Source of the DNA: Shimia sp.
GTDB taxonomy: Bacteria; Pseudomonadota; Alphaproteobacteria; Rhodobacterales; Rhodobacteraceae
Assembly: GCF_022448905.1 (NCBI RefSeq)
Contig: NZ_JAKVCW010000016.1
Span: 1 to 64,000 of the forward strand
Direction: 5' to 3'
DNA: 64,000 nucleotides
Shown here one piece after another: positions 16,067-23,663 of the stretch (position 1 is its first letter; each line of letters opens with the position of its first letter). Under the pieces are notes generated by a model, which worked only from the letters and a program-made list of their open reading frames with translations, did no database searches and was not told the origin of the DNA. The translations under genes and the position numbers were made by a program.

Positions 16067-16758
16067 ACGACACCCTTTTGAAACTGCTGCAATCAGTGGA
16101 TACCCCGACCGTTTGCAACGCCATTGAAGTGGCCCAAGGTCAACGTGGTTTTGATCAGTTTACGCGCGGCACCATGCTCTGTTCTGATCCTGAGGGCGGC
16201 GCTATGGTGGGCTATGCCCGCACTGCCAAAATCGCGGCGCTGGAACCGCCACAAGGGGCGCCTGACGTGATTAAAGCCCGACGCATGGCCTACTACAAAC
16301 ATATGTCGGACGGGCCGCGCCCAGCGATCACGGTGATTGAAGATGTCGATTTTCCGAACTGCATCGGTGCTTATTGGGGGGAGATCAACACAACCGTTCA
16401 CAAAGGGCTTGGAGTCAGCGGCGCACTGACCAACGGTGTCATGCGCGACCTGGGAGATTTGCCAAGCGGGTTTCCCGTGCTGGCAGGCTCCATAGGACCA
16501 AGTCATGGCTTCGTCCATGTGCGGGAAATTGGAACAGAAGTTGAGGTATTTGGCCTGCGCATCCGTGATGGCGATTTGGTACATGCGGACCGGCATGGTG
16601 CCTTGGTGATCCCGCCGGAAGTGGTTGGGCAACTGGAAGGCGCGATCCATAAGTTGCTGGACACTGAGCAGCTGATCTTGGAACCGGCACGAAAAACGGG
16701 GTTCGATTTTGCAGCTTTTGCAACAGCTTGGGCCGCATTTGAAGCTTCGCGCACCTGA
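16063..16758 (+). CDS. RraA/dimethylmenaquinone methyltransferase-like family protein (aldolase/decarboxylase type)
   Basis: This 231-residue protein has the RraA-like core: GALTNGVMRDLGDL, whose Arg-Asp pair binds pyruvate and the metal in class II 4-hydroxy-4-methyl-2-oxoglutarate aldolases, and GDLVHADRHGALVIPPEV. Relatives cleave 4-carboxy-4-hydroxy-2-oxo acids or decarboxylate oxaloacetate; the RNase E-inhibitor subgroup lacks catabolic context. As the last gene of a catabolic run it could release pyruvate or a similar product. It overlaps the hydrolase by ATGA. No clear terminator follows the stop at 16758. Confidence 0.82.
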   Translation: MNDTLLKLLQSVDTPTVCNAIEVAQGQRGFDQFTRGTMLCSDPEGGAMVGYARTAKIAALEPPQGAPDVIKARRMAYYKHMSDGPRPAITVIEDVDFPNCIGAYWGEINTTVHKGLGVSGALTNGVMRDLGDLPSGFPVLAGSIGPSHGFVHVREIGTEVEVFGLRIRDGDLVHADRHGALVIPPEVVGQLEGAIHKLLDTEQLILEPARKTGFDFAAFATAWAAFEASRT

Positions 16759-17797
16759 GCCAGAAACGTAAGTTCTGGTTCGCCTGGAGACATTGTGGTG
16801 GATCCAAGACCGGCCTCAAGATGGCTGTGGTGCAGACAGGGAGAGTGTTGAACGATTGTGACCTCTCTATTTTTTGCACTTGGCCAAGCGAACCTGCCGC
16901 GGAAAAGCTGGTGACTAATTCCAAACTCATCAGCTAGTCAGCTGGGCGGAAAGGGCAAGAAGCTGGCGGGTTGGTGTGGATCATTGGATCTGCGCATAGA
17001 AGACTTTCAAACTGGCTGCTGTGAATTTCTGGAAACCTGCCATCCTTATAGCAAGGTCATGTTCTCTTTGGGCTGGAAGCCGTCGTTAGGTGGGTGTTGA
17101 TCCTACGGCAGCAAAGGGCCGAGTGCAGAACTTCTGGCAGTATTATTGGATCACTTGACTAAGACTTTGCGATTCGGCGGAAAAATTCCGCTTGCACATT
17201 CACGCCTGTCTCTTTTGGGATGACAGTTTGCCTTTCTTCCGGCTTTGTTATTTAGTGCGAGCCTAGGCATTTCGATCAAGGCACTTTCGAAGAAATTCCA
17301 CCGAAATGGGTTCGAACTGCGACAAATTCATAAATGGCAATGTTTGCAACAATTGACTGTGGGACGTCGAATTTTGTGTCAGCTTTGTCGTCTCATCAGA
17401 AAATTGTTGTTCGAGTTATGGTGAACTTCAAAATTAGCGGCTCAAAGGTAAGTTGGCTGAGATCCGAAAAGGTTGCAGCGACACCAAAAACATAGCCAAC
17501 CGTCAAGACGACAAATTCCGCCCCACATTCTACCCCACACTTACGTTGGATCATGTTGCAACGGTCTGCTGCAGTTTACGGAGCAAGCCAGTCACAATCC
17601 GCAACAGAAAAAGGTCAGAAGTACGATTTGCAACAAGTTGCAATAAGAAACAGGTTCCGTGTGGGGGCACCATTTTCCAAAAATGGGACTGGATTTTGGC
17701 TTGCAGAATACGCTTGCGCTATCGTAGTGCCCACGACGTATGTCGCTTCGAGTGCTGACACGCCACCCTTTGGCCAACCGCAAGAGAGATCAATCTG
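16759..17797. other. Gene-free stretch of about 1 kb
   Basis: No convincing gene is visible on either strand. The only forward ORFs (about 100 and 80 codons near 17453-17798) have unusual composition, no ribosome site and no recognisable motif. Base composition is visibly less GC-rich than the surroundings. A small hairpin GCGGAA-AAA-TTCCGC is at 17177-17191. No tRNA, transposase remnant or repeat array was recognised. It may hold decayed DNA, a long dusA leader or an unannotated RNA. Confidence 0.6.
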
Positions 17798-18820
17798 ATG
17801 ACTGACGTGACCGCAACGTCCCCCTCCAAGGCGTCAGACCTTCATCGAGCCGCGCGCCTGTCTGTCGCCCCGATGATGGACTGGACGGACCGTCATTGTC
17901 GCTATCTGCATCGGCTGTTGTCGCGGGACACCTTGCTCTATACGGAGATGGTCACAGCCCCCGCGCTGGTGCGGGGCGGGGCGGTGCATCTGTTGGATTA
18001 CAATACCGAAGAGCACCCGGTCGCTTTGCAACTTGGCGGCAGTGATCCGCAGGAACTGGCCGCTGCCACGAAACTTGGTGCCGCTGCGGGCTATGATGAA
18101 GTCAACCTCAATGTTGGCTGTCCCTCGGATCGAGTGCAGTCTGGCACCTTTGGCGCGGTGTTGATGAAAACACCCGAGTTGGTTGCGGACTGCGTTCGGG
18201 CCATGCAGGACGCCACAGATGTCAAAGTCACCGTCAAGTGCCGGATCGGAGTGGATGACCAGGAGCCCAAAGAGGTGTTGCCTGACTTTATAAATAAGAT
18301 GCAAGGTGCTGGCATAAAACGCATTTCCATTCATGCGCGTAAGGCGTGGCTACAGGGTCTGAGTCCCAAGGAAAATCGCGATATTCCACCATTGGACTAT
18401 CCGCTGGTCTATCAGATGAAACGGGATTTTCCGGAGCTGCATTTGTCGATCAACGGCGGCGTCACCACTTTGGAAGAGGCCAAAACGCACCTCGCCGAAG
18501 GCATGGACGGGGTGATGATTGGCCGCGCGGCCTATCACAACCCCACTGATATACTCAGCACGGCGGATCGCGAGATCTACGGTGCCGGGGCGGACAGTGA
18601 TCCCGTACAGGTGGTACAGCACATGCTGCCCTATATCGAGGCGCATCTCGCCAAGGGCGGCAAGCTCAACCAGGTCACGCGGCATATGCTCGGGTTGTTT
18701 GCGGGCAAACCCGGGGCGCGGGCCTGGCGGCGGTATTTGTCGGAACATGCCACCAAACCGGGGGCAGGGCCGGATACGGTTCTGACGGCACTGGAAAACG
18801 TTACCCAAGCGGCGGCGTAA
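17798..18820 (+). CDS. dusA: tRNA-dihydrouridine(20/20a) synthase DusA
   Basis: This 340-residue FMN enzyme reduces U20/U20a in the tRNA D-loop. The N-terminal barrel starts LSVAPMMDWTDRHCRYLHRL, and the catalytic Cys lies in LNVGCPSDRVQSGTFGAVLM. SIHARKAWLQGLSPKENR and SINGGV/MIGRAAYHNP are phosphate- and tRNA-contact motifs typical of DusA rather than DusB or DusC. Length fits the family. The reading from 17798 leaves about 20 residues before the barrel. The TauE/SafE gene follows 78 bases later on the same strand. Confidence 0.95.
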   Translation: MTDVTATSPSKASDLHRAARLSVAPMMDWTDRHCRYLHRLLSRDTLLYTEMVTAPALVRGGAVHLLDYNTEEHPVALQLGGSDPQELAAATKLGAAAGYDEVNLNVGCPSDRVQSGTFGAVLMKTPELVADCVRAMQDATDVKVTVKCRIGVDDQEPKEVLPDFINKMQGAGIKRISIHARKAWLQGLSPKENRDIPPLDYPLVYQMKRDFPELHLSINGGVTTLEEAKTHLAEGMDGVMIGRAAYHNPTDILSTADREIYGAGADSDPVQVVQHMLPYIEAHLAKGGKLNQVTRHMLGLFAGKPGARAWRRYLSEHATKPGAGPDTVLTALENVTQAAA

Positions 18821-18898
18821 CGCGTCGCGACGAGGTTGGTTGCGAACCGTCGGGATTTGGGCTTTATCTCTGCTCAACGCGCGATCCCGGAGAGACTG

Positions 18899-19726
18899 AT
18901 GGCCCACGATCCTACCTTGCTTATTCAAATGCTGCTGCTTTTGCTGGTGATCGGCGGGGTGGCCGGGGTGTTGGCCGGCCTGCTGGGGGTTGGCGGCGGC
19001 ATCGTTTTAGTACCAGCGTTTTTCTATGCGTTTCAGGCGCTTGGTTACGATGGGCCGCAACTGATGCAGGTGTGTCTGGCGACCTCGCTGGCGACCATCA
19101 TTGTGACATCGTTGCGCTCTGTGGCAAGCCACAACAAAAAGGGCGCGGTGGACTGGGACATCCTGCGCACCTGGGCGCCTGGCATTGTTGTCGGCGCCTT
19201 CATTGGCGTGCTGGTGGCGGCCAATTTGCGCTCCGTGACGTTGCAAATGGTCTTTGGCTGTCTGGCGTTGGTGATTGGGGCCTATATGGGCTTTGGCAAG
19301 GCGCATTGGCGGTTGGGACAAGCGATGCCGACCGGATTGCCACGTGTGGTTGTCAGCCCCTGTGTCGGGTTCCTCTCGGTGCTTATGGGTATTGGCGGGG
19401 GCAGCTTTGGCGTTCCGTTGATGACGTTGTTTAATGTGCCGATTCACCGCGCTGTGGCGACGGCAGCAGGCTTTGGTGTGACCATTGCCGTGCCTGCGGT
19501 GATTGGCTTTCTGTTTATGGAGATTGATCCGGCAACCCGTCCGCCGTTCACAATTGGGGCGGTCAACATGGTGGCCTTTGGTCTGATCATTGCCATGACG
19601 CTTCTGACCGCACCTTTGGGGGTCAAGCTGGCCCATGCTATGGACCCCAAACCGCTCAAGCGGGTGTTTGCCGTGTTTTTGACGCTGGTCGCGCTGAACA
19701 TGCTGCGCAAAGCGGCGGGTCTGTAA
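18899..19726 (+). CDS. TauE/SafE-family membrane protein
   Basis: This is a 275-residue inner-membrane protein with about eight hydrophobic segments. The N-terminal GVLAGLLGVGGGIVLVPAFF and the central CVGFLSVLMGIGGGSFGVPL are the two inverted-repeat glycine-rich motifs of the TauE/SafE (formerly DUF81) family. Members export sulfite, sulfoacetate or other organic anions. The ATG at 18899 is chosen for its GGAGAG ribosome site; 21 upstream in-frame codons are not part of a typical N-terminus. The substrate is unknown. Given the catabolic island upstream, an anion exporter is worth noting, but dusA separates them. Confidence 0.88.
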   Translation: MAHDPTLLIQMLLLLLVIGGVAGVLAGLLGVGGGIVLVPAFFYAFQALGYDGPQLMQVCLATSLATIIVTSLRSVASHNKKGAVDWDILRTWAPGIVVGAFIGVLVAANLRSVTLQMVFGCLALVIGAYMGFGKAHWRLGQAMPTGLPRVVVSPCVGFLSVLMGIGGGSFGVPLMTLFNVPIHRAVATAAGFGVTIAVPAVIGFLFMEIDPATRPPFTIGAVNMVAFGLIIAMTLLTAPLGVKLAHAMDPKPLKRVFAVFLTLVALNMLRKAAGL

Positions 19727-20098
19727 GAAAACCTGCGATTTTCTCGCAACCCCAAGGTCAGTGTTTTGTCACTCCGAGGGGAATTGGGCCTTATGAGACA
19801 CGAATCGACGTTGCGTGGGTTTTTCATATGAGCCGCCGGGAGGACTTTCCCGGATCGCTTTTTCCATTTTGCCCTACACCACCCACGCGTGCTTTGGCTT
19901 CCTTGGCGTGACGTTAAAGTCGCACGGCGGTCCTTGAAAAGTAGGCAATACCCTATGTTTCGTTGCAAGGATGGAAACGTTACGGTCTTTGGTGCCGCAT
20001 TGTTTCGATTTTACTATCGCTGCAAAATGTCTCCTTAATTTTAAACGAATTTTTGGCTAAACTTTTGAAAATTCTATTTGGACCAAGGGTGTAAAGCG
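19727..20098. other. Intergenic region upstream of the RTX gene
   Basis: No gene is seen in these 372 bases. A weak TGCGA/TCGCA hairpin lies just after the TauE/SafE stop (about 19735-19749). The last 100 bases are AT-rich (around 20030-20080) and probably carry the promoter of the RTX-protein gene. A leftward ORF from 19968 runs antisense into the TauE/SafE gene and is not credible. Confidence 0.55.
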
Positions 20099-21469
20099 AT
20101 GCAGTTACTTTGGATTTTGGGCCTTGCGGTCCTCGGCGGCGCGTTGATCTATGAAATTACGGATGATGATGACGACAGCAGCACGGAGCCAGAAACCAAC
20201 GATGATCCGACAACCGGTGATCCAACCACGACCGGTGGCGACGATCCAGTAGATCCAACTGATCCTACAGATCCAACTGACCCTACTGATCCCAGTGATC
20301 CGACCGACCCAACGGACCCGGGTGACCCAACAACGGTTTCCGTTGATCCGATCGCCGGGACCGAGGGCGCAGACACGCTGGCCGGCACCGAAGAAGGCGA
20401 CCGGATTGAAGCCGATGCAGGCGGTGACGCTGTCACGGGGCTTGGCGGCGATGACACCATTCTTGGTGGCGACGGTGAAGACGCGATTGATGGCGGCGAG
20501 GGGAATGACAAGATCTCCGGCGGCAACGACGCGGACACTCTCGCCGGTGGCGCTGGCGATGACCTTATGGGTGGCGGCACATCTAATGACAGCCTGACCG
20601 GCGATGATGGCGCTGACACGCTGTTTGGCGGTTGGGGGGATGACACCCTCGATGGCGGCGACGACGACGACAGTCTGATGGGCAGCCGGGGCCTGGATGT
20701 TCTGAGCGGCGGTTTGGGCAATGACTACCTGAACGGCGAAGATGACAACGACACGCTGGATGGCGGCGAAGGGGATGACAGCCTGCTGGGCGGTGACGGC
20801 AACGACAGCTTGACCGGTGGAGAAGGCAATGACTCGCTTTGGGGCGGCAACAGCGATGACACGCTGGAAGGCGGCGAGGGTGACGACCACCTGTCTGGCC
20901 AGACCTCTGATGACAGCCTTGTTGGCGCAGCTGGGGCCGACACGCTTCTGGGCGGTCGCGGCAATGACACGCTGATTGGGGGCGTTGGCGAAGACAGCTT
21001 GGAAGGCGGTCTGGGTGACGATGTCTTTGTTGGCGTCGAAGATGGCTCTGATGACGAAACCATCGCGGCCAGCGATGTGCTGGACGCAGACACCATGCGC
21101 GGCGGTGACGGCAACGACACCTTTGTCCTCGGTTCCGGCGATGTTGCCGAAGGCGGCGCGGGCGTCGACACCTTCGCCTCCGGGACCTGGGTGGATGCGG
21201 ACAACCTGCCTGTGATCGAAGACTTTGACGTGGCCGAAGACGTCTTTGCGCTGCTGGTGCCGGAAGGTGAGGGCACAGGCACGGTGACGGTTGATGCCGA
21301 TGCGGACGCGGGTGAGGGCTGGTTCACGGTCTCTTATGACGGCGCCCCGGTCGCCACCGTCTTTGGCGCGGGCATGACACCGGCCAATGTGTCGGTTGTG
21401 GAAACGGACGTGGTGGAAAGTGCTGTTACTACGGATCCGGTCCCTGCTTATGCAGAGCCCACTGTCTAA
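20099..21469 (+). CDS. Membrane-anchored RTX (haemolysin-type calcium-binding) repeat protein
   Basis: This protein has 456 residues from the ATG at 20099. Residues 1-17 are a hydrophobic segment (LLWILGLAVLGGALIYEI) without a clear cleavage site, followed by DDDDD and a spacer of ten Asp-Pro-Thr-type tripeptides. Residues about 85-320 are roughly twenty glycine/aspartate nonapeptides (GGxGNDxLx) that bind calcium in a beta-roll. The C-terminus is a beta-rich domain ending near VVETDVVESA. An N-terminal anchor plus RTX repeats is common in Roseobacter surface proteins. No type I secretion genes are adjacent. A strong terminator follows. Confidence 0.88.
   Translation: MQLLWILGLAVLGGALIYEITDDDDDSSTEPETNDDPTTGDPTTTGGDDPVDPTDPTDPTDPTDPSDPTDPTDPGDPTTVSVDPIAGTEGADTLAGTEEGDRIEADAGGDAVTGLGGDDTILGGDGEDAIDGGEGNDKISGGNDADTLAGGAGDDLMGGGTSNDSLTGDDGADTLFGGWGDDTLDGGDDDDSLMGSRGLDVLSGGLGNDYLNGEDDNDTLDGGEGDDSLLGGDGNDSLTGGEGNDSLWGGNSDDTLEGGEGDDHLSGQTSDDSLVGAAGADTLLGGRGNDTLIGGVGEDSLEGGLGDDVFVGVEDGSDDETIAASDVLDADTMRGGDGNDTFVLGSGDVAEGGAGVDTFASGTWVDADNLPVIEDFDVAEDVFALLVPEGEGTGTVTVDADADAGEGWFTVSYDGAPVATVFGAGMTPANVSVVETDVVESAVTTDPVPAYAEPTV
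20243..20332 (+). repeat. Ten 9-bp units encoding Asp-Pro-Thr tandem repeats
   Basis: The in-frame 9-base units (GATCCAACT and variants) encode DPV, DPT x4, DPS, DPT x2, DPG and DPT. Synonymous differences between units show the array is not freshly expanded. It forms the linker between the membrane segment and the RTX domain; copy number may vary between strains. Confidence 0.85.
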
Positions 21470-21490
21470 AGCTACAGTTTAGAAACGAGA

Positions 21491-21518
21491 AAAGCGCGCT
21501 CTTTCGGGCGCGCTTTTT
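21491..21518 (+). terminator. Rho-independent terminator after the RTX gene
   Basis: AAGCGCGC and GCGCGCTT form an 8-bp stem around CTTTCGG-type loop bases, followed by TTTTTG. It is 20 bases after the RTX stop and 21 before the end of the leftward DUF1289 gene, so it probably serves both directions. Confidence 0.88.
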
Positions 21519-21538
21519 GTTTGGGCTGGTGTCTGGAT

Positions 21539-21772
21539 TTAGCGCTTCAGGCGCGCAGCCCGACCACCTCGACGTTTCTTCAACCGTGGCGCGCGGTTTG
21601 GCAGCTCCTGCATGATCTCGCTGCGCTCATCGGGCGCCATCTTGGACCATTGGGTGATTTCATCAATCGTGCGCAGGCACCCGGTGCAGATCCGTTCTTC
21701 GGGATGCACAACGCAGAGTTTCACACAGGGACTTTCGACTTCGGCGCGCGTCCACACGGTGTCTTTGCTCAC
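21539..21772 (-). CDS. DUF1289 domain protein
   Basis: This is a small 77-residue cytoplasmic protein. Four cysteines, C16 and C20 (SPCVKLC) and C29 and C32 (CTGC), form the zinc- or Fe-S-like knuckle of DUF1289, followed by RTIDEITQWSKM and an Arg/Lys-rich tail (RLKKRRGGRAARLKR). The family is widespread in proteobacteria with no firm function. It overlaps ruvX by ATGA and is the last gene of the ccmI-ruvX-DUF1289 operon. Confidence 0.88.
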   Translation of the reverse strand: MSKDTVWTRAEVESPCVKLCVVHPEERICTGCLRTIDEITQWSKMAPDERSEIMQELPNRAPRLKKRRGGRAARLKR

Positions 21773-22251
21773 GAGGCACTCCCAAGATGGTTTAAACGGT
21801 CCAACACTCCTTGTAGGATATAGGACGCAGCCACATGGTCGATCACCTCTGCGCGACGTTTCCGTGACGTATCCGCCTCCAATAGCGCTCTTTCCGCCGC
21901 GACGGTGGACAATCGCTCGTCCCAGAAGCCAATCGGTGCCTCAACCAAGGCAGACAGGTTGCGGGCAAAGGCGCGGGTGGATTGCGCCCGTGGACCTTCG
22001 CTGCCGTCCATGTTCATGGGCAACCCAAGGATGATCCCACCGATGTTGCGGTCTTGGATGATCTCGATGAGGCGCTGCGCATCCACGCCAAATTTCTTGC
22101 GCTTCACGGTTTCAATCGGCGTGGCCACAGAGCGGAAGCTGTCGCTCACCGCCACACCAATGGTCTTGGTGCCCAGATCCAACCCCATCAGCGCCTGCAT
22201 CGCGGGCAAGTCCGGGGCCATCTCTTCTATGCTTTGGTAAATCTCGCTCAT
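21769..22251 (-). CDS. ruvX: Holliday junction resolvase-like protein RuvX (YqgF)
   Basis: This 160-residue RNase H-fold nuclease is implicated in 16S rRNA 5' end maturation and resolvase-like activity. The first acidic motif is GLDLGTKTIGVAVSD, the second is IILGLPMNMDGSEGPRAQ, and WDERLSTVAAERALLEAD and DHVAASYILQ complete the family pattern. Length is slightly longer than the 138-residue E. coli protein because of an N-terminal extension of about 20 residues. It overlaps both neighbours by ATGA. Confidence 0.94.
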   Translation of the reverse strand: MSEIYQSIEEMAPDLPAMQALMGLDLGTKTIGVAVSDSFRSVATPIETVKRKKFGVDAQRLIEIIQDRNIGGIILGLPMNMDGSEGPRAQSTRAFARNLSALVEAPIGFWDERLSTVAAERALLEADTSRKRRAEVIDHVAASYILQGVLDRLNHLGSAS

Positions 22252-23486
22252 TCCAAACCTGCCTGTGCTGCACCCATACGCACGATTTCTAATGCATCAG
22301 GCACGTTTGCAAAAACACTCTGCGCTTCGTTCCAGATCGCTTCGGCCCGTGCGCGGTCCCCTAATACGCCATAGGCCCCAATCAAACGCGCCCATTCCTG
22401 TGGTGTGCCGCCCTCGGTTGCCAATCGATCTGAGAGCTGGTCCACCATGCCCTGGATCATCGCCTGACGGTCCTCAACCGACAGTTCGCCTGCCGCTTCC
22501 ATGTCTTCGGCTGAAGGGCCGGACAGACCGTCGGCGGAATGGGCTGGCACCGGCGCAGGCATCTTGTAGTCAATGCCAGCGTACCAGGCCAATTCAGTGA
22601 TGGTGGCGCGAATGGATGGCACCCACGGCGCGTCATTGGGGCTTTGCCGCAGCACCTGATCCCAGATGCGGAACGTCGCGTCCGGACGGCCGGTCTGCCA
22701 CATCATCAGGCCGGTATAATAACGGGCCAGATTGTTGAACGGGTCAAGCTCCAGTGCCTTTTTGAGGCTGGCCTCAGCTTCTGGGGAGACATAGTCGCCC
22801 GCCGCGGTGATCAGCAAGTTGGCGTGCAAAACATAGTCGCCTGCGGTCGCATCGTCGCCTTTGATTTCAATGACCTTTGCCTGAGCTTCGTGCGCGGCTC
22901 TCAAGTTGCCGAGGCTGGCTTCGTTACGAGCCAAAAGCTCTTGACCGCGCAAGTCCTCTGGATTGTCCGCCACAGCTTTGCGTAGCTTTGCCATAAGGTC
23001 TAAAAACTCTTCACCCGCCTCCGCCGCAGGGCGGGCGGGCACTTTGGTTTCGGCCACGGCCTGTGGGTCGCGATTGTCGCGGCGTGCTTGAGCCTCCGCC
23101 GCGCGCTCTTGCAGCGGCATATCACGGTAACCCGGTGCGCCGAGTTTATAATACAGGCCAAAACTTCCGGTAAGAACCACAGCGCCCAAGATCACGGCAA
23201 TTACTCTAGATTGCTGGCTGTCTTCGGCTTGACCGCTCTCCGCTTTCTGCATCTGCGCATCGGCAGCCAGAATGCGCCGGGAAATCTCGGTCTTCATACG
23301 GGCGGCGTCTTCTTCGCCAATCACGCCCCGAGCTTGATCTTTATCGACCTCTTTGAGCTGGTCACGATAAACCCGCAAATCATAGGCGGCAGGGTGTTCC
23401 GCCTCTTCATCGCGACGTGTCAATGCGAGCGCAAACAAGCCAGCGGTCACGAGGGCTAGGGCAGCTGCAACAATCCAGAAAATCAT
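22248..23486 (-). CDS. ccmI: c-type cytochrome biogenesis protein CcmI
   Basis: This protein has 412 residues from the ATG at 23486, chosen for its perfect AGGAGG ribosome site. Two membrane helices (residues 1-20 and about 95-115) flank a cytoplasmic leucine-zipper-like loop (AAYDLRVYRDQLKEVDKD), and the periplasmic part has TPR-like repeats. CcmI chaperones apocytochrome c to the CcmFH haem ligase. The remaining ccm genes present in this window (ccmABCDG) are 30 kb away, a usual split in Rhodobacterales. It is the first gene of the leftward operon with ruvX and DUF1289. Confidence 0.92.
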   Translation of the reverse strand: MIFWIVAAALALVTAGLFALALTRRDEEAEHPAAYDLRVYRDQLKEVDKDQARGVIGEEDAARMKTEISRRILAADAQMQKAESGQAEDSQQSRVIAVILGAVVLTGSFGLYYKLGAPGYRDMPLQERAAEAQARRDNRDPQAVAETKVPARPAAEAGEEFLDLMAKLRKAVADNPEDLRGQELLARNEASLGNLRAAHEAQAKVIEIKGDDATAGDYVLHANLLITAAGDYVSPEAEASLKKALELDPFNNLARYYTGLMMWQTGRPDATFRIWDQVLRQSPNDAPWVPSIRATITELAWYAGIDYKMPAPVPAHSADGLSGPSAEDMEAAGELSVEDRQAMIQGMVDQLSDRLATEGGTPQEWARLIGAYGVLGDRARAEAIWNEAQSVFANVPDALEIVRMGAAQAGLE

Positions 23487-23557
23487 GTGGCCTCCTAAGT
23501 GCTGGACCACATGTAGTGTTGTGAACAGGCGGCTGAAAGCAAAATCGGCATTCTGAC

Positions 23558-23569
23558 GCGACATGTCGC
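23558..23569. promoter_or_regulatory. 12-bp perfect palindrome in the ccmI/soxB divergent region
   Basis: GCGACATGTCGC is a perfect dyad, 94 bases upstream of soxB and 71 upstream of ccmI. It may bind a regulator of sarcosine catabolism, but no regulator gene is adjacent and I do not recognise the motif with certainty. Confidence 0.4.
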
Positions 23570-23663
23570 AACCGGTCTGCAAATAGGCGCTTTAACCACC
23601 GTGACCGACTTAGCAAAAAGTTCATAAACTGGGAGAAGTTGCCTCCTATTCGGAATCACGCTC

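Noticed and set aside
768..16758. Calling the island a DHPS (sulfopropanediol) pathway
   Set aside because: Only the HpsN-like enzyme points there; no sulfolactate or cysteate lyase, sulfite exporter in the operon, or TRAP importer of the known hps clusters is present.
17300..17330. GGTTCGAAC resembling a tRNA T-loop
   Set aside because: No flanking T-stem, acceptor or anticodon arm could be formed.
17453..17798. Two overlapping rightward ORFs of about 100 and 80 codons before dusA
   Set aside because: No ribosome site, odd composition, no motif, different frames over the same bases.
20243..20332. Tandem 9-bp units considered as CRISPR or VNTR
   Set aside because: In-frame codon repeats of one linker with no spacers; not CRISPR.
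20105..20890. Leftward 261-codon repetitive ORF
   Set aside because: Antisense image of the RTX repeats and DPT stalk.
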